Assembly: GCA_016195565.1 (NCBI GenBank)
Contig: JACPZK010000005.1
Coordinates: forward strand, 1-64,000
Length of the DNA stretch: 64,000 nt
Reading direction: 5' to 3'
From: Nitrospirota bacterium
GTDB lineage: Bacteria > Nitrospirota > Thermodesulfovibrionia > Thermodesulfovibrionales > UBA1546
Positions 33,602 through 40,687 of the stretch are shown here, one piece after another; within the stretch, counting starts at the first letter, position 1; the number at the start of each line of letters is the position of its first letter. The position numbers and the translations under genes are program-made. The notes beneath the pieces are model-generated. The model was not told the DNA's origin, made no database searches, and saw only the letters and a program-made list of their open reading frames with translations.

Positions 33602-33829
33602 ATGGAAAGCACGGTTACAGTGAGGGGGCAGACGGCGATCCCCGTGGCGATACGCAGAAAGTATAACATCAAGCCAAAGACAAAACTTGAGTGGATAGAT
33701 GACGGACATACCATAACTGTCTTGCCTATTCCCAAAGACCCCATTAAGGCGCTCAGGGGCAAATTCAGGGACACGGATCTTCTGCGGTCGCTTCTGAAAT
33801 CAAGGAAAGAGGAACGAGAACGTGTCTAA
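33602..33829 (+). CDS. AbrB/SpoVT-family antitoxin
   Basis: A 75-residue swapped-hairpin DNA-binding antitoxin: MESTVTVRGQTAIPVAIRRK and LEWIDDGHTITVLPI, then a basic C-terminal tail that would bind the toxin. GGAGGTG at 33589-33595 supports ATG 33602 over ATG 33596. It overlaps the PIN toxin gene by eight bases. Confidence 0.85.
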   Translation: MESTVTVRGQTAIPVAIRRKYNIKPKTKLEWIDDGHTITVLPIPKDPIKALRGKFRDTDLLRSLLKSRKEERERV

Positions 33830-34232
33830 GAGTTATGTGCTGGACACCTCTGCTATTTTCACTTTTACAAAGGCAGAGGAGGGCAGTGACGTGGTTGAAG
33901 ATATTCTGAATATGGCCAAGAAGGGGAAAGATTCGGTTTATCTCTCGTTCGTCAGCTTTATGGAATTGTACTATGTCACATGGCAGGAAAAAAGTGAAGA
34001 TGCTGCCAGGGAGTTGATTATACTGGTTAAGTCGCTGCCTGTTCACAGAGTAGATTCAAATGAAAGGCTCACTTTGTCTGCAGGCAGGCTTAAGGCAAAT
34101 CACAGGCTTTCGGTGGCTGATGCTTTTATAGCGGCAACAGCAATAGAAAAAGGCGCTGTCCTGGTTCACAAAGACCCCGAGCTTGAAGTTATATCAAAAT
34201 ACACAGAAATCATAGAGTTGCCGTATAAATAA
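33822..34232 (+). CDS. PIN-domain ribonuclease toxin (VapC family)
   Basis: A 136-residue PIN protein with a GTG start. Acidic active-site residues: Asp in VLDTSAIFTF, Glu in SFMELYYVTW, Asp in LSVADAFIAATA and Asp in VLVHKDPELE. Partner of the AbrB-type antitoxin just upstream. It lies between the CRISPR array and a lone divergent CRISPR repeat, so the module may have been inserted into or beside an older, longer array. Confidence 0.87.
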   Translation: MSKSYVLDTSAIFTFTKAEEGSDVVEDILNMAKKGKDSVYLSFVSFMELYYVTWQEKSEDAARELIILVKSLPVHRVDSNERLTLSAGRLKANHRLSVADAFIAATAIEKGAVLVHKDPELEVISKYTEIIELPYK

Positions 34233-34335
34233 CAAGGGGAGTGAATTTGTTGGTTGTTAGTCCTTATCATTTTGTCGATTTAGTTGAGTCCTCCTCAGAA
34301 AAGAAAATCTGGACACTTCGACAATGCCAGCGTAT

Positions 34336-34367
34336 GTCGCTCCTCGCGCGGGAGCGTGGATTGAAAC
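34336..34367 (+). repeat. Orphan divergent CRISPR repeat
   Basis: A single 32-base unit, GTCGCTCC at the start and GTGGATTGAAAC at the end, in the same orientation as the array 0.9 kb upstream. It differs from the array repeat at four positions (6, 9, 14, 18). Positions 6 and 18 pair in the stem and have changed together from G-C to T-A, and position 9 becomes a U-G wobble in RNA, so the hairpin is preserved. No second copy follows. Confidence 0.88.
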
Positions 34368-34414
34368 TCATTGCGAATCATTAAATCTTTGCAATGCAAA
34401 ACAATCTCTAAAGA

Positions 34415-34463
34415 AAGATTGCCGCGCGGAGTTTATCCCGATGAAAATCGGAACTCGCAATGA
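34415..34463. repeat. Repeat of the ATTGCGAG family next to the orphan CRISPR repeat
   Basis: AAGATTGCCGCG...GAGTTTATCCCGAT / ATCGGAACTC...CTCGCAATGAC, with a hairpin inside. The rest of the 34233-34588 gap shows only AT-rich sequence and a weak promoter-like TTGATT/TTAAAA pair (34513-34541) before rpsT. Confidence 0.55.
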
Positions 34464-34588
34464 CAATAAGGGAACCCTGAAGCAAGACTACAGAAATTGT
34501 AGAATTAAAAGATTGATTTTATAACTAAAATTATGTTAAAAAATAAGACCAAATTTTTCGGGGTCTCAGACCTATAAGGAGGAAAGAA

Positions 34589-34885
34589 TTGCCGGCTAAA
34601 GCAGCAAAAAAGAAAAACCTTTCAGCAATAAAAAGAATAAGACAGGCAGAGAAACGCAATTTGCGCAATGCTTCAATCCGCTCAAAGATAAAGACTGTCT
34701 CGAAAAGGATTGAGGAAGCGATAACTGAAAAAAATCAGGACAATGTAAAAAAGTTTTTGAGAGAGATAATAAGGGCTGTAAATTCAGCTGTCTCAAAAGG
34801 CGTATTGCACAAAAATACAGCCTCCAGAAAAATATCAAGACTCTCAAAACTGGCAAATACAGTTCTCAAAGCTGCAGCAGCCTGA
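34589..34885 (+). CDS. rpsT: 30S ribosomal protein S20
   Basis: Primary 16S rRNA-binding protein. The 98-residue, Lys-rich helical sequence PAKAAKKKNLSAIKRIRQAE, then NLRNASIRSKIKTV and the end KGVLHKNTASRKISRLSKLA are diagnostic. The start is TTG with a perfect AGGAGG ten bases upstream; E. coli rpsT also uses TTG, where it takes part in autogenous control, so this may be functional conservation. Its end overlaps the convergent holA by 20 bases. Confidence 0.96.
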   Translation: MPAKAAKKKNLSAIKRIRQAEKRNLRNASIRSKIKTVSKRIEEAITEKNQDNVKKFLREIIRAVNSAVSKGVLHKNTASRKISRLSKLANTVLKAAAA

Positions 34886-35756
34886 TAAGCAGGTGTTCCA
34901 TCGGATAGGCGCCGCCTGAGGTTTTTATCTGTATATCGGCATCGTTAAGGAGTTTAAATGCTCTGGAAATGTTTTTCCGCTGACGCGTGTCGTTTGCTTG
35001 CAGGGACATCTTGCTGTACTGCCAGTTTATTGCGCCTAAAAGGTTATACGGTTCTGTTGTCTCGGAGAGCGTTCTGTATATCCTGAATACTTTTTCGATG
35101 TTCTTCTCTCTCAGCGCATTTGTGAGGTCAAAGACACTGTAATCCCTGCTCCCTTCAACAATTTCCTTTATGCCTGTGATTGTTATTGTTTCATTCCCGA
35201 ATGACGCAAGTTTTTCGATTTCCGATGACAGAAGTCCTATGTCGTCTCCGACAACCCCGATGAGGTATTCCACGGCGTCATCTTTAATTGTAATTCCCTT
35301 TTGCCTTATCTTTTCTTTTATCCACACAGGCAGATCATTCTCCCGCATATCGAGGCAGATGCTTTTTAACCCTTTCGTGCTTTCTTTCATTTCTTTTTTT
35401 AATGTTCCGGTATAGGACATTAAGAAAACCGAATTGGGTGATGGATTGGCTATATAGGATTGGAATTTTCTAAATTCCTTTGTAGAAATTTTCTGAAGGT
35501 TCCTGACAACTACATACCTGCGGCTTCCGAAAAAAGAGACTGTATTTAAGGTGTCAGTTATTTCCCCTGTAGTTGGGATGCTGTCGGCAGAGTCCATGTC
35601 AAATACATTGAAGTTGAAAGCCATCTCTGTTTCAGGAATTGTTTTTTTTACTGAAGATAACGCCTCTTCTATCATATACTCGTTATCTGCATATAGAAGG
35701 TAGGCAGGCGAGGTCAGTCCTTTATCTATTTCCTGCAAAAAGGTTTTAATGCTCAT
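34866..35756 (-). CDS. holA: DNA polymerase III subunit delta
   Basis: Clamp-loader delta subunit that opens the beta clamp. N-terminus TFLQEIDKGLTSPAYLLYAD, then FNVFDMDSADSI, FFGSRRYVVVRNL, and a C-terminal helical collar domain ending in GGAYPMEHLLIRLLQL. The 296 residues are a bit short of the usual 330, normal for this lineage. There is no ribosome site before the ATG. A 55-bp copy of its start (35703-35757) lies behind lptE at 44328-44382, indicating that holA once followed leuS-lptE as in many bacteria. Confidence 0.9.
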   Translation of the reverse strand: MSIKTFLQEIDKGLTSPAYLLYADNEYMIEEALSSVKKTIPETEMAFNFNVFDMDSADSIPTTGEITDTLNTVSFFGSRRYVVVRNLQKISTKEFRKFQSYIANPSPNSVFLMSYTGTLKKEMKESTKGLKSICLDMRENDLPVWIKEKIRQKGITIKDDAVEYLIGVVGDDIGLLSSEIEKLASFGNETITITGIKEIVEGSRDYSVFDLTNALREKNIEKVFRIYRTLSETTEPYNLLGAINWQYSKMSLQANDTRQRKNISRAFKLLNDADIQIKTSGGAYPMEHLLIRLLQL

Positions 35757-35913
35757 TAAGTGTGTATTTTACCATAGATGAATTTTACTATGGTTTTATG
35801 ATGAAAAATAGATTCTTTATTATATTAAAAACAGAGGTATCATGCTTGATATTCTGATCTTTCTTAAGACAATCTGCATTGTCCTGACAGGAAAAGGAGC
35901 GATTTTTAAATAC

Positions 35914-36558
35914 TCACTTTTCCCACAGATACCTGTCAACATGCTGGGCCAGTATCTCCTGCATTCTGGCAGGCGGCGGTACGATGAAATAAAAGTTAAT
36001 AACGGCATGGGCTGTCTCATGCGCAAAGATTCTGTCAGTTATGCTTTCAAGTGAGATATAGATAGCCTTTGTCCTGTGCGAATAAAATGCGATTGGCGCC
36101 TTGTCAAAAAATCCCATGGACCTGTACATTGTTTCTATTTCTTTATTAGTTTGATAAAGATAGATGCTGAAATAAAGGCCGGACGGATACATATCCAGAA
36201 GCGCCCTTACTCTTTCCACTATCTTGTCCACCCTGTTTTTTGTAAGCAGCGGATTATTTTCAATGCTTTCACTGGAAAAACTAAACCCTTTATCTATGTT
36301 TTTGGTGAAGATAGCCAGGTCGTTGTCGTTTGAATAGTGAATTATAGCGTATTGTGTCTTATAATTTTTTGTCCATTCCTGAGCCTCAAGGCGGTCAGGG
36401 GCAGAAATAACGAGAAAAAGACCCAAACAGAAGATGATGAGAAGCAGATTCTCAGAATCAGGGTTTTTTATCTTGCTGCTCTTTAGAGGTTTTAAAATAA
36501 TTTGCAGTCTCCTGTAAGTCTGATAGTTTTTCAGAAATGCCCTGTACAAGGCGTTCAA
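35914..36558 (-). CDS. Putative secreted or membrane-anchored metallopeptidase-like protein (HETAH)
   Basis: A hydrophobic segment (about 38-53, LLLIIFCLGLFLVISA) is followed by an extracytoplasmic region that ends with IFAHETAHAVINFYF, an HExxH zinc motif, and EILAQHVDRYL with a Glu about 20 residues later that could be the third ligand, as in gluzincins. The protein ends shortly after, so it is small for a peptidase and activity is uncertain. The ATG at 36558 overlaps the upstream gene by 101 bases; the true start may be a CTG or TTG near 36440. Confidence 0.55.
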   Translation of the reverse strand: MNALYRAFLKNYQTYRRLQIILKPLKSSKIKNPDSENLLLIIFCLGLFLVISAPDRLEAQEWTKNYKTQYAIIHYSNDNDLAIFTKNIDKGFSFSSESIENNPLLTKNRVDKIVERVRALLDMYPSGLYFSIYLYQTNKEIETMYRSMGFFDKAPIAFYSHRTKAIYISLESITDRIFAHETAHAVINFYFIVPPPARMQEILAQHVDRYLWEK

Positions 36559-37087
36559 GGTCCTCGTCGGAGGGATTGCCTGATGCAGTGAGGGTTTTTA
36601 ATCTTAGAAATTGTTCAGAAATTTCATTGGCGCCGGACTTTAGGTTCCCAACATTAATATCAAGGGTATTTGTCAGTTCATTAATGCGATCCGCTAATTC
36701 CTTAAACTCATCTGCTTGCCGGAGTTTAACCCTGTGAGTCAGGTCGCCTTTGCTGATCTCGCCGAGCGCTTTTTCAAAACGGTACATCGGGCCTGCTATT
36801 CTGTGAGATAAGAATATCAAAACGATTATGCCTGTTATGCCTGTTATGCCTACAATGACAAGATTTGCGAGGAGAAGAGTAGGGAGGAAGAAATCATACG
36901 TGCGTGTTATCTTGAGTTCTGAGCCGATGTAGCCTGTGGTCAGTGTTCCTTTTGACAAGAAAAGGAAAAGGCCTACTGCAAGGACTGCCTCTATAACTAT
37001 AATGGCAAAGAACTTGATCGAAAAATTCGCCTGAAATTTTTTCTTGATAAAATAGTTTCTTCGCCTGAACGGTGGTCTATTTTCCAT
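36458..37087 (-). CDS. HAMP-domain membrane protein without output domain
   Basis: A 209-residue protein with two membrane helices (about 22-45 and 67-92), a short periplasmic loop, then a HAMP linker (RIAGPMYRFEKALGEISKGD to ELTNTL, about 94-146) and a coiled coil to the end. Kinase, cyclase or MCP signalling domains are absent. It overlaps the ppiC-like gene upstream by 11 bases and the HETAH protein downstream, so the three form an operon in the island. Confidence 0.75.
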   Translation of the reverse strand: MENRPPFRRRNYFIKKKFQANFSIKFFAIIVIEAVLAVGLFLFLSKGTLTTGYIGSELKITRTYDFFLPTLLLANLVIVGITGITGIIVLIFLSHRIAGPMYRFEKALGEISKGDLTHRVKLRQADEFKELADRINELTNTLDINVGNLKSGANEISEQFLRLKTLTASGNPSDEDLERLVQGISEKLSDLQETANYFKTSKEQQDKKP

Positions 37088-37880
37088 TGCCGGCTGCCTT
37101 TAAAAGTGCGGTATCTATATTTATTTTTGACGACTTCTTAAGCTCTTCCATCCATTCTGCCATTGCCTTCTGTTTTTTCTGCTCAACGAGGGATTCCTTT
37201 ATTTTTTCTTGTATGTCCTTAAGCGGGAGCAGCATGATTTTTTCCTTTTTAACAACACGGATAACAATGTATTCACCGTCGCTGCTGAAAAACTTTATTT
37301 CGCCTTTTTGCATATCAAATGCATTTTGCAGCGGAAGTAACTTTGTGTCCTCACAAAAATGCGGAACTATTGTCTCTCCGCCTTCAATATGTTCCCCTTT
37401 CTTCATCTTCTTTTTTATTGCTTCAGCCTCCTCTTTATTGCCTGCCCTGACTGCAATTACAACCATTCTGTATTGCATTCTTTTGTATTGTTTCTGTATT
37501 TCGTTTTCAGTTACAAAAAATCTGTCCGCCCATTCCTTGTTCTTTGTATTTATCAGTTCCCTTATCAAGGTCTGTTCCCAGAATGTCTTGATTGTATCTA
37601 TAAACCGTTCGTCTTCTGCCAGGCCTTTCTTCATGGCCTCATGGATCATAAGTTTTTTTTCTATGATGGTCTTGAGATGGTTTTCTATTGCCTCCGGCGT
37701 CATCTTGAACATCGGCTGCCTTTTTGAATATGAGGCTATCTCTTTCTCAAATTCTGCAAGTGTGATTGGCGTATCATTTACTGTTGCAATGACTTTCTGT
37801 TCCTGTTTTTTATCCTTGCAGGCGGCTATTAATAATACCGATAAAAAAATGAAATAGAGCAGGTATCTGCTTGCTTTCAT
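37077..37880 (-). CDS. Lipoprotein with SurA/PpiC-like chaperone fold
   Basis: A 267-residue lipoprotein: signal peptide with lipobox LLIAAC (Cys about 21). IATVNDTPITLAEFEKEIAS and the helical region that follows match SurA/PrsA N-domains; about 135-235 is a degenerate PpiC rotamase (VVIAVRAGNKEEAEAIKK, GEIKFFSSDGEYIVIRVV). It probably assists outer-membrane or secreted proteins and is divergent from the secretion genes at 38140 onward, which could be its clients. Confidence 0.8.
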   Translation of the reverse strand: MKASRYLLYFIFLSVLLIAACKDKKQEQKVIATVNDTPITLAEFEKEIASYSKRQPMFKMTPEAIENHLKTIIEKKLMIHEAMKKGLAEDERFIDTIKTFWEQTLIRELINTKNKEWADRFFVTENEIQKQYKRMQYRMVVIAVRAGNKEEAEAIKKKMKKGEHIEGGETIVPHFCEDTKLLPLQNAFDMQKGEIKFFSSDGEYIVIRVVKKEKIMLLPLKDIQEKIKESLVEQKKQKAMAEWMEELKKSSKINIDTALLKAAGNGK

Positions 37881-37971
37881 GCCATGGCCCTTTGTTCCTT
37901 ATTCATATAAGGAATTATAGTAAATATTAATGGGAATAACAAGAAAACGAATATTTGCTGTAAGCAGAGCG

Positions 37972-37989
37972 CCACGGGCTTGCCCGTGG
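37972..37989. repeat. Perfect palindrome CCACGGGC-TT-GCCCGTGG
   Basis: 8-bp stem with a two-base loop in the divergent spacer between the ppiC-like gene and tpsB. It is not followed by a T-run, and it is upstream of both genes, so it is not a terminator. Possibly a dispersed repeat or a regulator site. Confidence 0.5.
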
Positions 37990-38003
37990 GTATCTAAATT
38001 CGC

Positions 38004-38032
38004 TTGACAGAAATGATGGGGGGATTGATAAT
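38004..38032 (+). promoter_or_regulatory. Strong sigma-70 promoter for the two-partner secretion operon
   Basis: Perfect TTGACA (38004-38009), 17-base spacer, GATAAT (38027-38032), 108 bases before the tpsB start. Confidence 0.65.
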
Positions 38033-38139
38033 ACAGTGAATCTAAATTGGGACAAGTTCATCTATTTTTCTTAATTGGGTTTTTATTTCCTTATTACTCT
38101 GTTATTAAGGCATAGAAGAACAGTAAGGAGAAGAGAATA

Positions 38140-39861
38140 GTGGGATATGTAACGAAGGTGATTTGCAGCATAGGGATTCTTGTGCTGTGCGGTTTTTCAG
38201 TTCCTTCCAAATCTCAGGCCGCATCGCAGCCCGATGCAGGCACAATATTGAGGGACATCAAAGACAAGCCTGCGCTGCCCGAAAAAGAGCCTGATGGGAA
38301 AATAGAGACCAAACCCGATGTGATTGCGCCGGAAGTCGCAGGGCCGAAAGTCCTCGTAAAGGGTTTCCGCATCAAGGGGGCGACAATCTTCAAAGAAGAG
38401 GCTCTCTTGGCGCTTCTTCAGGAATACATCGGCAAAGAGCTTGCCTTTTCGGAACTTCAGAAGGCGGCGGAAAAGATAACCGCCTACTACACAGCGCACG
38501 GATATATAGCCCGCGTCTATCTGCCCCCGCAGGAAATCAAAGACGGCATAGTGGAGATTGCAGTCATAGAGGGCAGGCTTGAGGATATAGTCCCCGACAA
38601 AGAGAGTAAATCGCGGCTTGATTTTCAAGGGGCAAAACAATACATTACCGCATCGCAGGGCCTCGGCGAAACTGTCCGCATGGACAAGCTTGAAAGGGGC
38701 ATGCTCATACTTAACGACCTTCCGGGAGTAGCAGCGGACTCCGTCCTCCAGCCCGGCACGAAAGAAGGCATGATACAGCAGACCATCAAACTCACAAACA
38801 CCCCCTTCATTACCGGCAGCATAGACCTTGACAACACCGGCAGCCGCGCTTCCGGCGAGTACAGGGTGGGAGCGGGCATTAACCTCAATAATCTCAGCGG
38901 CATCGGAGACCGGATATCCATCAAAGCGCTTGGCGGCTACGACAATCTGTACACCCTGCGCACAAAATACGGCAGAATCGCCTACAGCCTGCCGGTGGGA
39001 TACAGCGGACTCAAACTCGGCGCATCACTTGCAGCGATGGACTATAACCTTGGCGCCGACTTCAAGGCAACGGAAGCAGAAGGCCGCTCCACCATCTACA
39101 GCCTCTTTGCGTCATATCCTCTAATCCGTCAGAGACAGCACAACCTGAGCGTTACAGCCAATTACGACCACAAAGATCTTTATAACGAATCAAACAGAGT
39201 AACCACCAGCAACAAGCAAACAGACGCGGCAACCCTTGGGTTGAACGGAGACATCTTTGACAGCCTTCTGGGAGGCGGATATACATCATTAGGCGTGAAC
39301 TTTGTCATGGGCAGGCTGGACCTCGGCAGATGGCAGGACGATTTGGATGCAGACCAGTTATCCGCAAAGACCCACGGAGAATACAAGAAAGCGACGCTCA
39401 ACCTTTACCGGATGCAGCGGCTTGCTGAAAAGACCTCATTAAGCCTGAGCCTCACACACCAGTTCGCCTTCAAAAACTTAGATTCCTCCGAAGACTTCAG
39501 CCTTGGCGGGGCTTACGGAGTAAGGGCATATCCCGCAAACGAGGCATCCGGGGACGAAGGAACGCTCCTTGCAGTAGAACTCCAGCAAAGGCTCACGCAG
39601 AACATAAGCGTATTCGGCTTTTACGACTACGGACACATCAAAACGAACCATACGGAATGGACAACTACAAGCATTCCGAACTCATACAATCTTGAGGGCA
39701 TAGGCGGAGGCATTGCTTACATAAAGGCCGGAGACTTCTCTGTCAAAGCAACCATAGCAGGCAGACTGGGCAACAACCCGGGCATGACCACGGCAGGCAA
39801 CGATTCCGACGGAACGAAGCGCAGCCCGAGGGTATGGGTGACGGCGAGCAAATATTTCTGA
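38140..39861 (+). CDS. Two-partner secretion outer-membrane transporter (TpsB, ShlB/FhaC family)
   Basis: Exports its partner TpsA across the outer membrane. The 573-residue protein has a signal peptide (about 1-28), a POTRA_2-type domain beginning VLVKGFRIKGATIFKEEALL (about 70-145), a second POTRA (about 148-222) and a 16-strand barrel with the VRAYPANEASGDEGTLL region near the C-terminus. The last residue is Phe (TASKYF), the BAM recognition signal. GTG start with AAGGAGAAG upstream. An ompH-like gene and tpsA follow. Confidence 0.93.
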   Translation: MGYVTKVICSIGILVLCGFSVPSKSQAASQPDAGTILRDIKDKPALPEKEPDGKIETKPDVIAPEVAGPKVLVKGFRIKGATIFKEEALLALLQEYIGKELAFSELQKAAEKITAYYTAHGYIARVYLPPQEIKDGIVEIAVIEGRLEDIVPDKESKSRLDFQGAKQYITASQGLGETVRMDKLERGMLILNDLPGVAADSVLQPGTKEGMIQQTIKLTNTPFITGSIDLDNTGSRASGEYRVGAGINLNNLSGIGDRISIKALGGYDNLYTLRTKYGRIAYSLPVGYSGLKLGASLAAMDYNLGADFKATEAEGRSTIYSLFASYPLIRQRQHNLSVTANYDHKDLYNESNRVTTSNKQTDAATLGLNGDIFDSLLGGGYTSLGVNFVMGRLDLGRWQDDLDADQLSAKTHGEYKKATLNLYRMQRLAEKTSLSLSLTHQFAFKNLDSSEDFSLGGAYGVRAYPANEASGDEGTLLAVELQQRLTQNISVFGFYDYGHIKTNHTEWTTTSIPNSYNLEGIGGGIAYIKAGDFSVKATIAGRLGNNPGMTTAGNDSDGTKRSPRVWVTASKYF

Positions 39862-39912
39862 AAGCAGGAAGATTGATGGCTTCGTAAAAAGTCTGAAAAA
39901 TCGGTTTCTGTC

Positions 39913-40014
39913 ATTCCCGTAGGTTTTTTGTCATTCCCGCGAAAGCGGGAATCCAGAGGAACGAAAAACCTTTTAAAACAGCTGGATTCCGTGTCAAGCA
40001 CGGAATGACAGACT
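39913..40014. repeat. GTCATTCCCG / GGAATGACAG inverted repeat element
   Basis: GTCATTCCCGCGAAAGCGGG, AATCCAGAGGAACG, then CTGGATTCCGTGTCAAGCAC and GGAATGACAG; an element of the same type and internal arrangement as 11949-12020. It lies between tpsB and the ompH-like gene. Confidence 0.65.
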
Positions 40015-40028
40015 AAGGAGGAAGTCAG

Positions 40029-40559
40029 ATGAATACAACAATCAAAAGCATAGGGATAAGCGGACTTGCGGCATTGCTCATCTTCGGCATGGAGGCCCTT
40101 GCCCACGGCGCTGATAAAATAGGCTACATCAACCCGCAGAGAATCATATCGGAATCCAACATAGGCAAAAAGAAGACAGAGGAATACAACAGGCTCAGAG
40201 AGCAGAAAGACAAAGAACTTCGCGGAAAACTTGCGGAAATAGAAGCCCTCAACAACGACCTCAAAAAAGGGAGGGAGCAAAAGACCATAAACGAAAGAAA
40301 GGTAAAAGACCTCATAGAACAGATACAGAACAAAAACAAAGAAATAGAGAGATATGCGGCTGATGTAAAAGAAGACCTTGCGAAGAAAGATGTTGAATCA
40401 GTAAACGAGATACTCCTGAAAGCGGCGCCCATCTTAAACGACATAGGCAGCAAGCGCGGCTATGCCGTCATACTGAAAAACATACAGGACATTGCATATA
40501 TAGGCGCCGGAGTGGACATAACGGGCGAAGTCATAAAGAGGCTTAATGAGACTAAATAA
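40029..40559 (+). CDS. OmpH/Skp-family periplasmic chaperone
   Basis: A 176-residue protein with a signal peptide (to about 27) and the Skp/OmpH start DKIGYINPQRIISES, then a long charged coiled coil (about 50-130) and VILKNIQDIAYIGAGVDITG at the end, typical of the trimeric chaperone. AAGGAGGAA precedes the ATG. Between tpsB and tpsA, it may hold TpsA or TpsB in the periplasm; such an operon member is not standard for two-partner secretion. Confidence 0.88.
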   Translation: MNTTIKSIGISGLAALLIFGMEALAHGADKIGYINPQRIISESNIGKKKTEEYNRLREQKDKELRGKLAEIEALNNDLKKGREQKTINERKVKDLIEQIQNKNKEIERYAADVKEDLAKKDVESVNEILLKAAPILNDIGSKRGYAVILKNIQDIAYIGAGVDITGEVIKRLNETK

Positions 40560-40687
40560 TATAAGGGTAACATTTTGGGTAAAGCCTTACCCTTAAATCA
40601 TTGCCCTAATTTGTAATGCGCTGATTTTAAGCTGTTATTTTTCAGGCATGGACATTGCGAATTATAGAATAAAGAGGTAGGAGGAAC

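Noticed and set aside
34324-34524. Open frame of 66 codons over the orphan CRISPR repeat
   Set aside because: Its start is the repeat and the rest is dispersed repeat sequence; no ribosome site.
37072-37857. 261-codon plus-strand frame opposite the ppiC-like lipoprotein
   Set aside because: Ser/Phe-rich antisense product; the minus-strand gene has a lipobox and a recognisable fold.
40562-40595. Hairpin TAAGGGTAA/TTACCCTTA after the ompH-like gene as a terminator
   Set aside because: 9-bp stem with a 16-base loop and no T-run; may be a weak RNA structure only.
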